Source: Thereva unica (Eukaryota; Arthropoda; Insecta; Diptera; Therevidae). From it: DNA of 64,000 nucleotides. Positions 33,001-45,182 of this stretch are shown here, one piece after another; the stretch's first letter is position 1, and each line of letters begins with the position of its first letter. A model generated the notes under the pieces. The model was not told the origin of the DNA. It did no database searches and saw nothing but the letters and a program-made list of their open reading frames with translations. The stretch covers positions 157,866,393 to 157,930,392 of the forward strand of contig OX465281.1 in assembly GCA_949987705.1 (NCBI GenBank), given 5' to 3'. A program made the translations under genes and the position numbers.

Positions 33001-33439
33001 CTGAACTAAAAAAACAGATGAAAACTCGATGCATAAGCTTGATGTACATATTCCATACCTTTTTTCAGTAGTAAAAGTGAAACTCAAAAATCAGCACTCT
33101 TGATAAAAAATAAGAACTTTATCGGCCTATGTCATTTTTTTTGTAATTTCAACGGAAAAAAGAAATGTCAATAGTATCAGCTGTCACAAAAAATAATATT
33201 TTTTGTTTTACTTTTTTTAATAGGTGTCTCTGTTCTAAGTAAAGAGCGAAATTTGAGTAGGTTTCGAGCGATTATTATATATTTTTTATGTAATTTCGCC
33301 AACTAGATTTCAGGCCAGATCGGTCGTTTTTCCCGGATTTCGAAGTTGAAATTAGCAAAATACTTAATTTCAGCCCGTGTGTGTTTAGGGTTTTAGGCTG
33401 TGTTCCGTAATATATTGGTAGAACTGCACTGCAATACTA

Positions 33440-33768
33440 GGGGCCTTATTCCGTATTACAATATTGTGAGAATTTCTCTCGAAACTGCCAAAATCGTATT
33501 CTCTATTACAAAACTGACTAAATTCTACTCGAAACTGTAACAATTATTGTTAGATTTTTACTCGAAAGCTCAATAATTGTAATCGAGCAATTTTTAACAT
33601 TTTATGTATGGGCGACACAAATGAAAGCTCTTGCACTCATTTTCTCTTCTTTCGGACCACTTCTATTAGAAAAAGCAATATTGTAATAGGAAATATGGAA
33701 ACATTTTAGTTTCGGATAACAGTATCGAGTAAAAAGCATTTTAGTCTTGTAATAGAGAATAGGGCCCC
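33440..33768. mobile_element. 329-bp MITE with GGGGCC ends
   Basis: Left end ggggccttattccgtattac and right end complementary (ggggccctattctctattac), with related inner words (tcgaaactg, tactcgaaa). The central part is AT-rich and non-coding. The target duplication is unclear (ag or ta). Confidence 0.7.
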
Positions 33769-33978
33769 AGTGGTAGTTTTTCCGTTCCATTTTCAACAAA
33801 CAGTGCCCTGTCGCAGTGTTCTAGGAACATTCATGACGTCATGAACATTTTTTACTAATGCGACTACTGCTCTGCAAGAGGTAATATGCTCACAGTAGTT
33901 TGAACATGTGACAACTGTTTAATTTTTGAAAATGTGACGTTGTACAAATTATGGCAAATATTAATGTAATAATAATAA

Positions 33979-35364
33979 CTAGTTGGGATACCCGTTACCG
34001 AAATTCGGTCACAAAAACAATAAATATATAAAATTCACGATTTGTTCGAATTTAAATTCAATTTAAATATTTTTATTTAAAAAAAATTATTCGCAATGGC
34101 GAATTTTTAATTACATACTATGAAACATTTCCATTGTCGCTCCAGAGCATCTAAAATTTCCCAGGATTTTTTAATCGCATCCATGACGTCTTGCTTGGCT
34201 ATGTGGTAAAATGATAAATGCCATTTACAATGTCATTTGACAAATTACACTCAGAGCTAATCATTGCAAAGCAGCATTATACGAACGAATATTTGCAAAA
34301 AAAATTTAGAACGATTTTTAATACCACTTTCATTCGAAGTTAATCCTTCAAAAAAATTATTGAAAAAGGAATTTTGAGAAAGTGGAGGTAGATTAACTTT
34401 GCCTTTATGACAACACAAAGAAAATGCCTCAGTATTACGTAAAGTTACTTGAGTCAAAAAATGTTTGGCACGACAAAAATGACAACTCATATTAAAAGAA
34501 CCACAAGAAAACGAATCAAAATTAACCGGAATAACATTCAAAGCACATTTAAAAGAATCAGTCAAAATTTCTAAAGGTGCAACACCATCAACAAACATTT
34601 CATTATGAAATGCATCAACATTCATTTCATTCACACCACTATTCAATTCATTATTTGCAACATTCATTTCATTAGCACTACGTAAATTTCTAACGCGACT
34701 CCTAGTATTTTCGCGAAGCGGTCTAAAATCGACATTCGTGCGTCCCCGTCGTTGTCTTGGCATTTTGAAAAGAAAACGCGGAAAAAAAGTAAGTACTCAC
34801 CGATAAATTGCACTCAAAATTCGCAGTTAACTGTTTGGAATGACAAAAATACAACTCAGATTCCGAGAACCATACGAAAGCGAATAAAAATTACGCAGAA
34901 TAACATTCAAAACACACTTAAATGAATCAATTAAAATTTCTAAAGGCATTCGCCAAAAAAGGAACGGCAGCCCCTTACACAATACAACTCAATAATACTA
35001 TACACAAAAGAGTATAAAAATATGCACGCACAAAGTGACCGAGTTTTTTTATGTCAGTTATGCCGCCAAACGCTGGTTTTTCTCTGTTTCTCATTCGCTT
35101 CACTGAAACGGCATTTGTGTCAATCGTAGGCTACTCAGCTCTATGTTGATGCTCACAAAAAATTCAAATTTCCCAACGGCTTTTAAAAATCCGAAAAATT
35201 AAAATCGCTATAACTTTTTTATTCGTGAATCGATTTCGTTCAAATTCCTTATTACAAAACTATACCATAAAAAGAACATTTTCTGAAAATTTAAACGAAA
35301 TCAGTCCACGAACAAAAAAGCCTTAGCGTGTACAAACTTTTTGTTTGCCTATTAATATATAAGA
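33979..35364 (-). mobile_element. Non-autonomous Helitron, 1.39 kb
   Basis: Minus strand. The 5' end is TCTTATATATTAATAGGCAA at 35364, preceded by A. The 3' end is CTAG at 33982-33979, followed by T. A hairpin (ACCGAA-TTTCGGT type) lies about a dozen bases before CTAG. There is no target duplication. The TC start, CTRR end, hairpin and A|T flanks together are diagnostic. It carries the N-terminal part of a Helitron protein (34257-34763) and, near the 3' end, a short coding-like tail (HIAKQDVMDAIKKSWEILDA... to a stop near 34115). It is an internal deletion derivative. Confidence 0.8.
34257..34763 (-). CDS. Helitron protein N-terminal fragment
   Basis: 168 codons starting MPRQRRGRTNVDFRPLRENT. 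A Cys cluster is followed by a conserved pre-Rep stretch: MSCHFCRAKHFLTQV, then FSLCCHKGKVNLPPLSQNSF. The CxFC...CC.KGKV.LP arrangement is what I recall from the region before the Rep nuclease of Helitron/Helentron proteins. The frame ends at 34257, so the nuclease and helicase are absent. It is carried by the Helitron at 33979-35364, about 600 bases from its 5' end. Confidence 0.65.
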   Translation of the reverse strand: MPRQRRGRTNVDFRPLRENTRSRVRNLRSANEMNVANNELNSGVNEMNVDAFHNEMFVDGVAPLEILTDSFKCALNVIPVNFDSFSCGSFNMSCHFCRAKHFLTQVTLRNTEAFSLCCHKGKVNLPPLSQNSFFNNFFEGLTSNESGIKNRSKFFLQIFVRIMLLCND

Positions 35365-37299
35365 TAATAATAATTTAGTTTTGGACAGTGCGTGAATCTT
35401 GTACATCAGTATGTGGTTTTTGTACATCTTTTAGAGTACATACAGGAAATACAACAACAGAAAGGATTTTTTAAAAAACTTAAAGTTAGATTTAAAAATT
35501 ACAATTAAATTAAATTACAATTAAATTAAAACTAAAATTAAAATAAAATTAAAGCAGTAATAATAGACCAGTGCAGATAATTTTTGAGAAAAAAAAAATT
35601 CTTAGCAGTATATGGATGGCGGGAAAATTTAGTAGAAATGCTGCTGAAACATGGAAAAATCGAGAGCACCGCAGCAGATGACCGGAAAGGGGGCGGGGGA
35701 GCCAAAATGTGGGTTAGACCTCCTATCGAAAAACGTTAAATGTAAACGTTGTAGATAATTAAAAGATCTAGAGCTTTTGTTTAGACCATTTTTCGACATA
35801 ACCTCAAAAAATGGAGAAAAACGTCAAAAACCGAGTTTTTGGTTTATCATTTTTATTTTTCACAAAAATGATCCAATTTTAAAGAAATTTGAGGAAAATG
35901 TAGATTTTCATGTTTCGAAAAGGCCTAATTTTTTTTCAAAGCGATTGGTTGTTTCGTTCAGTTTTTATTACCTTAATTTAAAAAAAGGCCCCATTTTCAA
36001 TCAAAAAAGTTGGCGAACGAATTTTTGTTTTTTAAAATTTTGAAGACGCAATTTTTTTCGTTGAATCCTCTACTTTTAGATGGCGTAAAAAATGATAGTG
36101 TCACAATAGAAAAACATCGATAAAAATTCGAAAAACCAAAAACATCCTTTTCAAATATCAATTTTTCCGTAAACTTCACTAATTCTTTATCTCTCTTTGA
36201 TATAAAGCTTTTAGAGTCGTGCAAAACTGTAAATTTAATGTAATATATTATAAGGGAGCTTCATGTAATAGTTTCAGATGTGAAAAAATAGTTTAAACAA
36301 TTATTTCACCCACGAAATCAAGGGAAAAACTACAGTTTTAGGCCAAAAAAAAAAAAATAAAGAAAGCTAGTGAGACGAAGAAGATAGAAAATAAGATGCA
36401 TGTTTTTTTATTACAAAAAAATTTAAAAGTAAAGTAAAAATTTAATTAGGTTTAAATGCCAGTGACTCTCTGTAGAAATCAAAACTACAAGAAAACTTAA
36501 AAAAATTACAACACTTTTACTTTCAAAATGTGAACAATATTGGCGGAGCCCGTTCCGATATGTAAAATATACTGATTAGTTCAGAATAACTTTTGTACAC
36601 GGAACGTGCTTCCCAGTTCACTGGCATGACGTCTAAAATAACAGTGCTTCCAGTATATTACGGAACACACCTTTACGGAGGCTCTGAGGATGATTATTAC
36701 AATGATTGTGTTCAGTCGATTTGGTGCTCAATGTTTCTAGCGGTGTGGTGGCGGACAACTGACGGCATGTTGTCTATATCGCATGCAATTGCACCACAAT
36801 GGTCCTGCCTGATAATAGCGGTTGAAGTAACAACAAATAACGCGGGGTCTGCACAACGGAATCAAAGTACTCGGAAAAAACTGGAAACTGTTGGAAAACG
36901 AGTTCAGTGGAATCATCAAGGACGTTGCCAGGGGAGGGGTTTCGGGACCACCGGATGACAATGTAGATAACATGGACAGCGATGTATAGCCCGAACCAAA
37001 CGAGATGCGGTTTCTCAAAAGTTGATTTTCAATGCGCAGTCGCATTATGTATAAAAAAAAGTATAGGGGGAGGAAGCAGAGGTCACATTTTCACAGATCA
37101 TTATTACGATTCTTCCCAGTAGGACTTGTAGTACTGAAAAGAGCACTTACTAGTAAGGGGTAGGCCTTAACATACCCCTTACAGAAGTGTTTATTTTTAC
37201 ACACGATGTCATACGAAGTAAGTAATTACATTTTTAACTTTCCTTAGAGTAGTTACATAAGTACTGAGTACTTACGGAATTGCTCATATTAGAGCAGTT
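35365..37299. other. No gene recognised
   Basis: AT-rich to 36540 with only short frames. From 36590 to 37050 there are opposing frames of 121 and 102 codons without known motifs. A conserved-looking coding signal is absent. Confidence 0.35.
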
Positions 37300-37600
37300 A
37301 CAAATTCTTCTTCTTTGACGTCTTTACAAGCGGGATCCGGTCCTAGCCTCTTGCAACTGTTCTTTTCACCGGTCCCGGTTCCGATGTCATCTAGTTTGGC
37401 ATCCCTAAGCTCATGGTCTTCACCATCCTTCCAGCGAAGGTTGGATTTCCTTCGCTGTCGCACCTCAGAGGTCTTACCACAGAGAACTTTCCGAGCAGGC
37501 TCATCTTCACTCATTCGAACTAGATGCCGTGCCCACCGGAGCCTACCGAGATTTATTTTTTTCACAACATCTACATACATATGTCGCGATAGCGCTCGTA
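37300..37600 (-). pseudogene. LINE ORF2 C-terminal tail
   Basis: Minus strand: VVKKINLGRLRWARHLVRMS, then EDEPARKVLCGKTSEVRQRR and SNLRWKDGEDHELRDAKL. This is the tail that follows the reverse transcriptase in RTE-like LINEs. The same family occurs in split form at 60005-62660. It is 5'-truncated here; the 3' end lies near 37310. Confidence 0.7.
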
Positions 37601-37644
37601 TACAAAAATACGAAAACAAATGAGTCATCGGGCAAACTCTCACT

Positions 37645-39784
37645 TGTTTGGGTCTAATTCTGGATTACACCTTACCATCTGCCTTCTCGTGTAATGGGTT
37701 ATATAAGGGCTCATGTAACATAAAAGAAAATATGGGTACCCCTTAACAGATGACTACTTATTATCAGTGGTCCAATGGTATCATAGTTGCCAACTGTGAT
37801 ACGCCTGAATTCTTTTTTTCCAAAAAATTCCAGTTTTTTCGAGATTCCGTTTTTCAGTCGCGGCCCCATTTGTCACTTCAAGCGCCAACCATGATCAGGC
37901 TCAAACTACTTTACTGAACTTGACATTAGGAACATTTCGCTGGCCTGCAGTGGAGCTGATGTGCAGCCAAACTGATCTCAATTGTAAGTTGAAGGAACTT
38001 TGGCAGATTCTTAAATGTGAAGACAAACCAGTAATCACAGATTTTAACAGTGCGCTTTAGCGTTTCTAGAAGGTTAATCACCTGCTTGGCGCCATTCTAG
38101 GCTTCCGAATAATTGAATAAAGAGCAATAAAGGTGCAGAAGTTTGAACTTGAATTTTCGCAATATCACTTTAAAAGTTCTAGTCGCACAGACAGGAAGTT
38201 TTCATTTTGTTTGCCTTTAGCGGTCTTATTGGTTGTATTATAAAGTCAATGATTAAATTAAATAAGTTCCTGGGTGGCTCCTGAAGATTTTTCAAGATGT
38301 GGATTTGATCCAATTTAACCAGCAACAGTTCTATTACTTTGAAATGTTCATATGTTTTTAAAGTGTGAATTTGAATTCTTTTTTTCTTTGCATTGTATTT
38401 TACCTTTTTATTTCTGCCGCCACAATGACCTTTCACAATTTCAATTTTAATTCTTCTTCATAAAATGTTATGCATTTTAAAATTTTATACTCCATCTAAA
38501 AACCGTATGAAGAAGTGCCAATTGTTACATCTACAACGCACATGTTTTAATAAATATAATGTGCATACAAAATAAAACAAGAGATATAAATTGTTCTATT
38601 AAATACGTGTATATTTTTTCTTATGAATATTATTTACAATGTGTCATTCAACATACCTTTATTGTATGCCTTTGCCTTATATTTTCACATTAAGTTATTT
38701 AAAACTAAATTCATTTTTATTTCTTAAATGTAATTACGTTAAAGTAATTTTAGTTAAATTATCTTATTATTTTTCATTTATTTTCACTATATTTTTTTTT
38801 ATTATAATTAATTCGTCTTATAAAAAATTGTTTCATACAATCGTAAATTATTATTATTTTTCTTAATTTTACATTTCTTAATAATTAACTAAGTTATTTA
38901 ATTTAGTTTTTTATTTTACTTTAAAGTGAATGATGCAGTTACTTTTCTTCTCATTTATAAATTATTATTTTTTATTAGTTTTTTTTTATCACAAATTTCT
39001 TTAAGAAAAAAGTATCTTTTCCATACGTCCAAGTAATTTAGCTAATTTTATCTCAAACAAAATCTAAAACTAGTTTTCATCATATTTAAAATTTTGTTTG
39101 ATGTGCACTTATAAAAGTTGTAATTCGAAATTGTTTGTTTTATTTATTGTTAAACGAAATTTGTTGTATTATTTATTGCTACTTTTTATTTAAGCCCTCC
39201 AAAAAATGTGGTGTTACATATATTGTAAATGGATTTTCATAAAATTTTGTTTTGTTCCTGAATTTAAATTGTGAAAAGTTATTTCGAAAAATAAAAACTA
39301 CTAGTTTCTATCTAATGCATTAGACAAAGGTTTACAAATGTCATTTAAATAACACACCGTATGAAGCAACATAAAGATAAAGAAAAATTTTGGAAATTTA
39401 CAATCGCCTGACAACAACTTGATATCAAAGTTTGAAAAATCTTCCGTGAGCATACAGTGCCACCGCGAAGTTTTCCTAAAGCACCACTGGGTTGATTAGT
39501 GTGGTATATATGGCTCAAAAACAAGAAACCGTAGTAGAGCGGTAAACCTAGGCATGCTAGCAACTGTCTTTTAAGCAGAGGTATACGGTATATTGGCAGG
39601 CACTCAAAAGAATTTGAAAATGGAAACAAACTAGTCTAAGTTTGACTAAGCTCTAAGCTCAAGCGCTGAACTTGTTATTTCATATTTCTCCGGAGTTTAT
39701 TCTGACTCTTAGAAACTGGCCAAAGTTTATACTATACTGGAAATTCCAAAATTCATAGAAGATATATACAAGACAGGCAGTACG
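37645..39784. other. No gene recognised
   Basis: Very AT-rich, particularly 38500-39340. A plus-strand scrap near 37915-38060 (TFRWPAVELMCSQTDLNCKL) looks protein-like but I cannot assign it. Confidence 0.3.
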
Positions 39785-39895
39785 CCCAATAAGAAATTTC
39801 GGTAGAATGCCAGCCGTTGAAAACGGCCCAGCGCTGGCCTAGCGTAAAAACCCTACGGTTAAATATTTAACCTGGGCCAGTGCACAAAGGAGGTG
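39785..39895 (+). repeat. Dispersed ~105-bp repeat, copy 1
   Basis: Begins cccaataagaaatttcggta and contains ggcccagcgctggcc and ggttaaatatttaacctggg. The counterpart is at 42550-42655. The start is similar to the complement of the end at 43124 (cccaatgagaaaat), so both could be ends of one element family. Confidence 0.6.
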
Positions 39896-41037
39896 GGTCA
39901 CAGCCCATACAAAATTACCCCACGCCCGGCGCAAAAGAAAAGTATCTCAGATTATCGGCTGTAATGAATATTGAATTTCTGTATAGTTGTTATATCCCGT
40001 AACTGTGGCTAAGGTGTTAATATGCTATTTCTTTTCATTCGGGTGAAATGACTAATTAACCCTTTATTTTTGTAACGCCATCACTTATTTTCATGAATAA
40101 GGTATCAGTATACGCAGAATACTCCCACCTATCTAAAATTGTAAAAGCGACGGTACCACAGTACCAACTTCCAGAGTTATGAGTCGTCAAAGTCAAAATT
40201 TTGTTTTTTTTTTTTAACAAAAATGTCACCTTCAACCACCTTTTTCTCCAAAATATTCATAGTCAACTAATTTTTTTTTTCCCCAGAATAAGAAAGCTTG
40301 GAGTGTTTCCTATGAATAATGTCCAAACAATTTTTATGCTACGGCCTTTACTTTCGAAGTTATAAGCAATTTTAATACTAATACTATATTTTATTGCTCG
40401 TGTTAACGAAATATTAAAAAAAATGGAGTTACGTGCGGTGCAAACTGTGGCGTTGGATAGCTCGCAAACTAGCAATGAGGTTTGCATCTCCTCAATCCTA
40501 CAACTTATTACAGGGTAATCGAAAAAGATGGTAGAAAGTTGTTTTTAAGACGACAATGATGGCAAACTCGTTGTTAAAGAGGACATATGTCAATGTGTGA
40601 TCAATGTTTTTTTTTTTTTGTTTCCTGCATTTTGGTTTCTGATGTAGCCGCAGTTCACACGGACCATAATCCAACTTTCAACACAAATTTATGAGCAAAT
40701 AACATTTACCTACTCGCAGTTGCGATTTAAGCTGGCCATCATATCCATGACGTCTCCGGTTACGCACTTTCATACTTTCAAAGTTATGTTAACAGCTTAA
40801 GAATAGCATTTCCACTGAAGTCAGCGTTTTGTGATTCCAGATCATAAGCGGGTTTGCGTGTACCAAAAAGTGGATGCCATTTAATTTTTCATTTTCTATT
40901 TCTATTTTATTTAATTCTTACTAAAATCTATTTTTAAAAAATAAAATAATAAAGTTAATAACGAAATACGAGTAGTTACAATTTTGGAGAAAATTTCACG
41001 ATTGGCAACCCTCCACCCTCAATAAAAACCAAATGTA
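39896..41037. other. No gene recognised
   Basis: AT-rich; short frames only. No terminal repeats noticed. Confidence 0.3.
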
Positions 41038-41750
41038 AGTGCAGAAACAGTACGTCGGGTGATAAGAAAATCTGGGTTAAATGGGCGAGTAGCTAGGAAG
41101 AATCCGTATATTAGTGAAGTTAATGGAAAGAAGGGTATTCGATTTGCTAAACAATATTTAAATATGGATCAGAAGTTCTAAAGTGATTTTTGCTGATGAA
41201 AGTAAGTTTAATGTTTTCAACTCGGATGGAAACCTAATGCTGAGCTACAGAAAGAGAATCTTCGTCCTATACAGTGCAACATGGTAGAGGTTCTGTCATG
41301 ATATGGGGGTGTATGTCGGCATCTGGGATGGGAAATTTGTTTTTTTTTAGGGTATCATGGATAAATTACTCGTATTTAAATTTATTGAAGAGTAATTTAA
41401 GATGCAGTGCACCAAAACTTGGAATAGAAAGAAGTTTCCAATTTTACCAAGATAATGATCCCAAACATTCCGAACACATTGTGCGTGAATGGTTATTGTA
41501 TAAATGTCCAAAGGTAATCAAAACTCCACCCCAGTCGCCAGACATAAACCCAATTAAAAACCTTTAGGTAAAATTAGATAATGAAGTTAGGAAGCACCAA
41601 ATATCTAACAAAGAACAACTAAAATCTGTTTTAAGAGAGGAATGGTGCAAAATTAGCTCAGACTATATATGTACCAAAATGTTAGTTTCGTCACTTTCTG
41701 ACAGAATAATAATGATAATAAGACAAAAAGGATATCCAACTAAATATTAA
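41038..41750 (+). pseudogene. Tc1-like transposase relic
   Basis: SAETVRRVIRKSGLNGRVAR belongs to the N-terminal helix-turn-helix region. The catalytic core follows in pieces: VIFADESKFNVFNSDG (first Asp, after a frameshift near 41180), GRGSVMIWGCMSASGMG, QFYQDNDPKHSEHIVREWL (second Asp) and PPQSPDINPIKNL. The spacing from the second Asp to Lys of NPIKN is 34 residues, so this is a DD34E enzyme whose Glu is now Lys. Stops occur near 41180 and 41566. A right end with gggagtcactg and TA at 42033-42034 may belong to it; no matching left end was found. Confidence 0.85.
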
Positions 41751-42549
41751 ACATTTGTTATCTGTTGGAACATTTGACCATTATATTTTGTCCGGATACT
41801 TCTGTGACGTTGTCCGGATACTTTTGTGATGTGAATTTGGTACTTTTTCTTACATTGGACTAGTTTCGTGTTGTTTCAATGAAGAAAATTGTCGTTTTAG
41901 TTTTATATTTCATTGTAATTATGTTATTAAATAATATTTTGTTAAAAAAATGGTTTTTATTCCTTCTTGTATTAGTTTTCTTCCTACTTTTTTACTCGTT
42001 AGTCTCTGTCCGGTTACTTTTGGGAGTCACTGTAGTTCTTTTACCAAAACCATAACCGAATCTGATAAAAAATTTCGCATAATTTCTGATAGGGCCAGAG
42101 TCTAAATGAGACTCGTTATGTCAGGTTTTTGTCCGTCCGAGACGACACACTAGACGCGATGATTGTAGTACCAAATGATTGCCTAGAAATAAAGTCAAAT
42201 CAGTACCTATTTGTATTCAATTTTTACAATTCCTTAAAAATCTAATATCCGCAATTGAAACAATCTGAAACTATCGGATAACCCGAAATAATTTCATATC
42301 CGTAATCGGTATAATATTATTCCTATATCCATATCCAGATCCAAAACTTCATATCCATACATATGATATAAAGCTATTCCTGATTTATATGTATAAAAAC
42401 CCCCATCTCTGCCTGCATTTATTGTAAAACCGGGGCCAGGCGCATGATTTCGATTCAACAAGAAAGGTTAGCTACTGATCGTAATACCTTGTTGGAACTT
42501 TATTCTAAGTAACATGAGCAATAACAAATTAAGCAGGCACCTTTTCAGT
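41751..42549. other. Tc1 3' flank and AT-rich spacer
   Basis: Contains two tgtccggatacttctgtga-like words (41790-41830) and a related one at 42005-42030 (gtccggttacttttgggagt), in keeping with sub-terminal repeats of the Tc1 element. The rest is unassigned. Confidence 0.4.
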
Positions 42550-43124
42550 TAAGCTTAAGAAATTTCGGTAGAAAACCAGCCGTTGCAAGCGGCCCAGCGC
42601 TGGCCCAGCGTAAAAACCCAACGGTTGAATATTTAACCTGGGCCTGCGCACAAATTTCGAAAGTACCTGAGGTCAACCTGCGCTTGTAACAAAGCGAGTT
42701 AGAGTGCTCATTGCCAACGCAGGGCCAGAGCACAGCCAACGCTCACCAAAACTTTTACGTAAAAAATAACAATTAAAAAATGTGGTAAATTAAAAAGAAT
42801 AATAATATTGTTGTGAAACTTTTGGGAAATACATTTGTTATAATTACTTATATTATTTATATTTCATATTTTTTATTTTATATAATTACTCAAAATAAAT
42901 AAATCAATAAACAAAATATAAAAAAACGTTCGTTAGCCATTCTTCGACCAGCGCTTGGCTTGGGATCGGCGGCCAGCACTCGCCCAGCGATGAGCTTTGA
43001 CCCTCGACTGAGCGCTGGGTAGCGTTATCATTTCCAGGTTTGGCCCAACGGTTGGTTCCCGAGCGTCGAATGTTCGTAGACTGCGCTGGGCCAGATCTTG
43101 GCCGTTTGTTATTTTCTCATTGGG
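42550..43124. mobile_element. Repeat element rich in CCAGCGCTGG words
   Basis: Starts aagaaatttcggtagaaaac, repeating the 105-bp unit of 39785. It passes through AT-rich DNA and ends in a GC-rich part (42940-43124) with many copies of ccagcg / gcgctggg and the end ttattttctcattggg. It looks like a non-autonomous DNA element; ends are only roughly matched. Confidence 0.45.
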
Positions 43125-43583
43125 ACTGTTTAATCACAATTGTAGTGGTATGAGAGGCAAGCTGATTAATCTCTTTATCGACCCACCAGTCTCTTAGGAG
43201 GAGGTGGTCCACAATTTTTGAACACGTTTTTTAAGGATAGAATCTGACAAGAACTACATATTCATCAATGCATTCTACATCCCACCCAAATCTGTCGAAT
43301 CCAAATATAACGATTTACTGCATAGATTAGATGTAGTAACGCCGACATATTTATCTTAAGGTGCCCGAAAAAATTTACAATATAATCACTTTTTATATGT
43401 GTTCAATAATAAATGTGATGTAAGTACTTCCAAAACACATTTTATGGAAGAAAAAAAGCAAGTCATTCCCCGCCTAAGCCATCGTCGTGTTAATTTAATG
43501 TCTTTTTTGTACCAGGTGGAAGTACTGGACTACTTCTGCACAATGACATCAAGAAGTACTTCCATCACTGGGAAGTAGTAGGG
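43125..43583. other. No gene recognised
   Basis: Unassigned spacer before the foldback element. Confidence 0.3.
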
Positions 43584-44430
43584 CAAGGCCTTCTCAACTA
43601 TTGGCCTTGCTGTAAATTTTTGCATATGTGTGACTTAGTCTGAAAGTTCGCTGAAGAACTGTCAAATTTATATGAAAAGTGCGCGAATCGGAGCAGTTTT
43701 TATCGTTTGTAAAAGAAACTAATAGGTTTTTTCGGTTAAATATAATAATTTAAAGGTGACATAATAAAGATAAATGTGGTTAATTTTGAAACTAAAGTTA
43801 AATAGTGAAAGTGTTAGGAAAATTCCTGATTTATGTGAAAATTTGAAATTATTGTGCAGTGAAAATGATTTTTAAAATAATATTTATTACTAATAAGAAT
43901 ATTCTTATTTTAAAATTATATAGGGAAGTGATTAAAGTGTTTAAATTGTGCGTTTACGGCAAAACATCTTTACCATAAGTCAGAATTACTTATTACAAAA
44001 TGTTTGATAACATTCTGTAATAAGTAATTCTGACTTATGGTAAAGACGTTTTGCCGTAAACGCACAATTTAAACACTTTAATCACTTCCCTATATAATTT
44101 TAAAATAAGAATATTTTTATTAGAAATAAATATTATTTTAAAAATCATTTTCACTGCACAATAATTTCAAATTTTCACATAAATCAGGAATTTTCCTAAC
44201 ACTTTCACTATTTAACTTTAGTTTCACAACTAACCACTATTTATCTTTATTATGACACCTTTAAATTATTATATTTAACCGAAAATATCTATTAGTTTCT
44301 TTTACGAACGATAAAAACTGCTCCGATTCGCGCACTTTTCATATAAATTTGACAGTTCTTCAGCGAACTTTCAGACTAAGTCACACATATGCAAAAATTT
44401 AAAGCAAGGCCTGTAGTTGAGAAGGGCTTG
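43584..44430. mobile_element. 847-bp foldback element, near-perfect palindrome
   Basis: Two arms of about 405 bp read the same on opposite strands (gcatatgtgtgacttagtct, ttaaaggtgacataataaag, gtaataagtaattctgact) with a centre near 44007 (aaatgtttgataacatt). GTAGGG flanks both sides (43578-43583 and 44431-44436). One arm of the same family starts the element at 60165. No coding capacity. Confidence 0.85.
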
Positions 44431-44436
44431 GTAGGG

Positions 44437-45182
44437 TCAATCGAAAATATGCCTGTATAGTGTAATGTTATTGTTGATGTTGTGGGGAAAACTAGGGAGG
44501 GGTTACTCAGGTAACCCAAGAATTCATTAATGATTTGTGTAACCGCTTACATGGTAATTGAAAAATTCTACTGCAAATTTAGTAAAATGGAGGTCTTTAC
44601 CTTGTAATGGCTACGTAAGCGACTGGGTAATGACTTGTGAAATACTTTCGTTGGAATAGTGATGTGCTTTTATTATACTTTGTCTTGTCGAAGCCTCTCT
44701 TCTTGAGTTTATTCCGTTCTCAAAATTTGTTCGGTGAGGATCGTGGCCAAGTGCAGTCAAAAAGATATCTTGCTAGTAAAATTCTCACCAAATGTAGCAG
44801 AAATGCAATGGTAATTTCGGATATTATTGTTTTCAATGCTAAAAAGGGTAGCCAGAAATTAATTCTGCATTCCTTACATGGTAATCTATGTATTCACCTA
44901 ATACACTTCACCTATGAAATAAGTCCTCGTTTGTAATGCCTACAGTAAGTACTTACCGCCACAGGACATCCCTATGTAAAAGTAACCAATTATTTCACCA
45001 CAAAGGTAATGGGTCCATCTTATTACCACCCCGCTTACCTAGCCATTACATTTCCCGCTGGGAGTCATTACATTTCCCGCTGGGCTGTGAAAAGTTTGGG
45101 TGAACAAATGATGGAAAACGATGGAAGAAAAACTGTACGAACCCTTATAAATCTTCTTCTTCTTTCTTTCTTCTTTAAACTC
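44437..45182. other. No gene recognised
   Basis: Contains a short tandem duplication (cattacatttcccgctggg twice, 45044-45085) and the word gtaatg several times. Unassigned. Confidence 0.3.

Noticed and set aside
36593..37045. Overlapping opposing frames of 121 and 102 codons
   Set aside because: They overlap on opposite strands, lack motifs and show no sign of a start or splice context.
39785..43124. A single 3.3-kb element with cccaat ends enclosing the Tc1 relic
   Set aside because: The end match is only about 10-15 bases and no target duplication fits; two separate copies of a smaller repeat explain the pattern as well.
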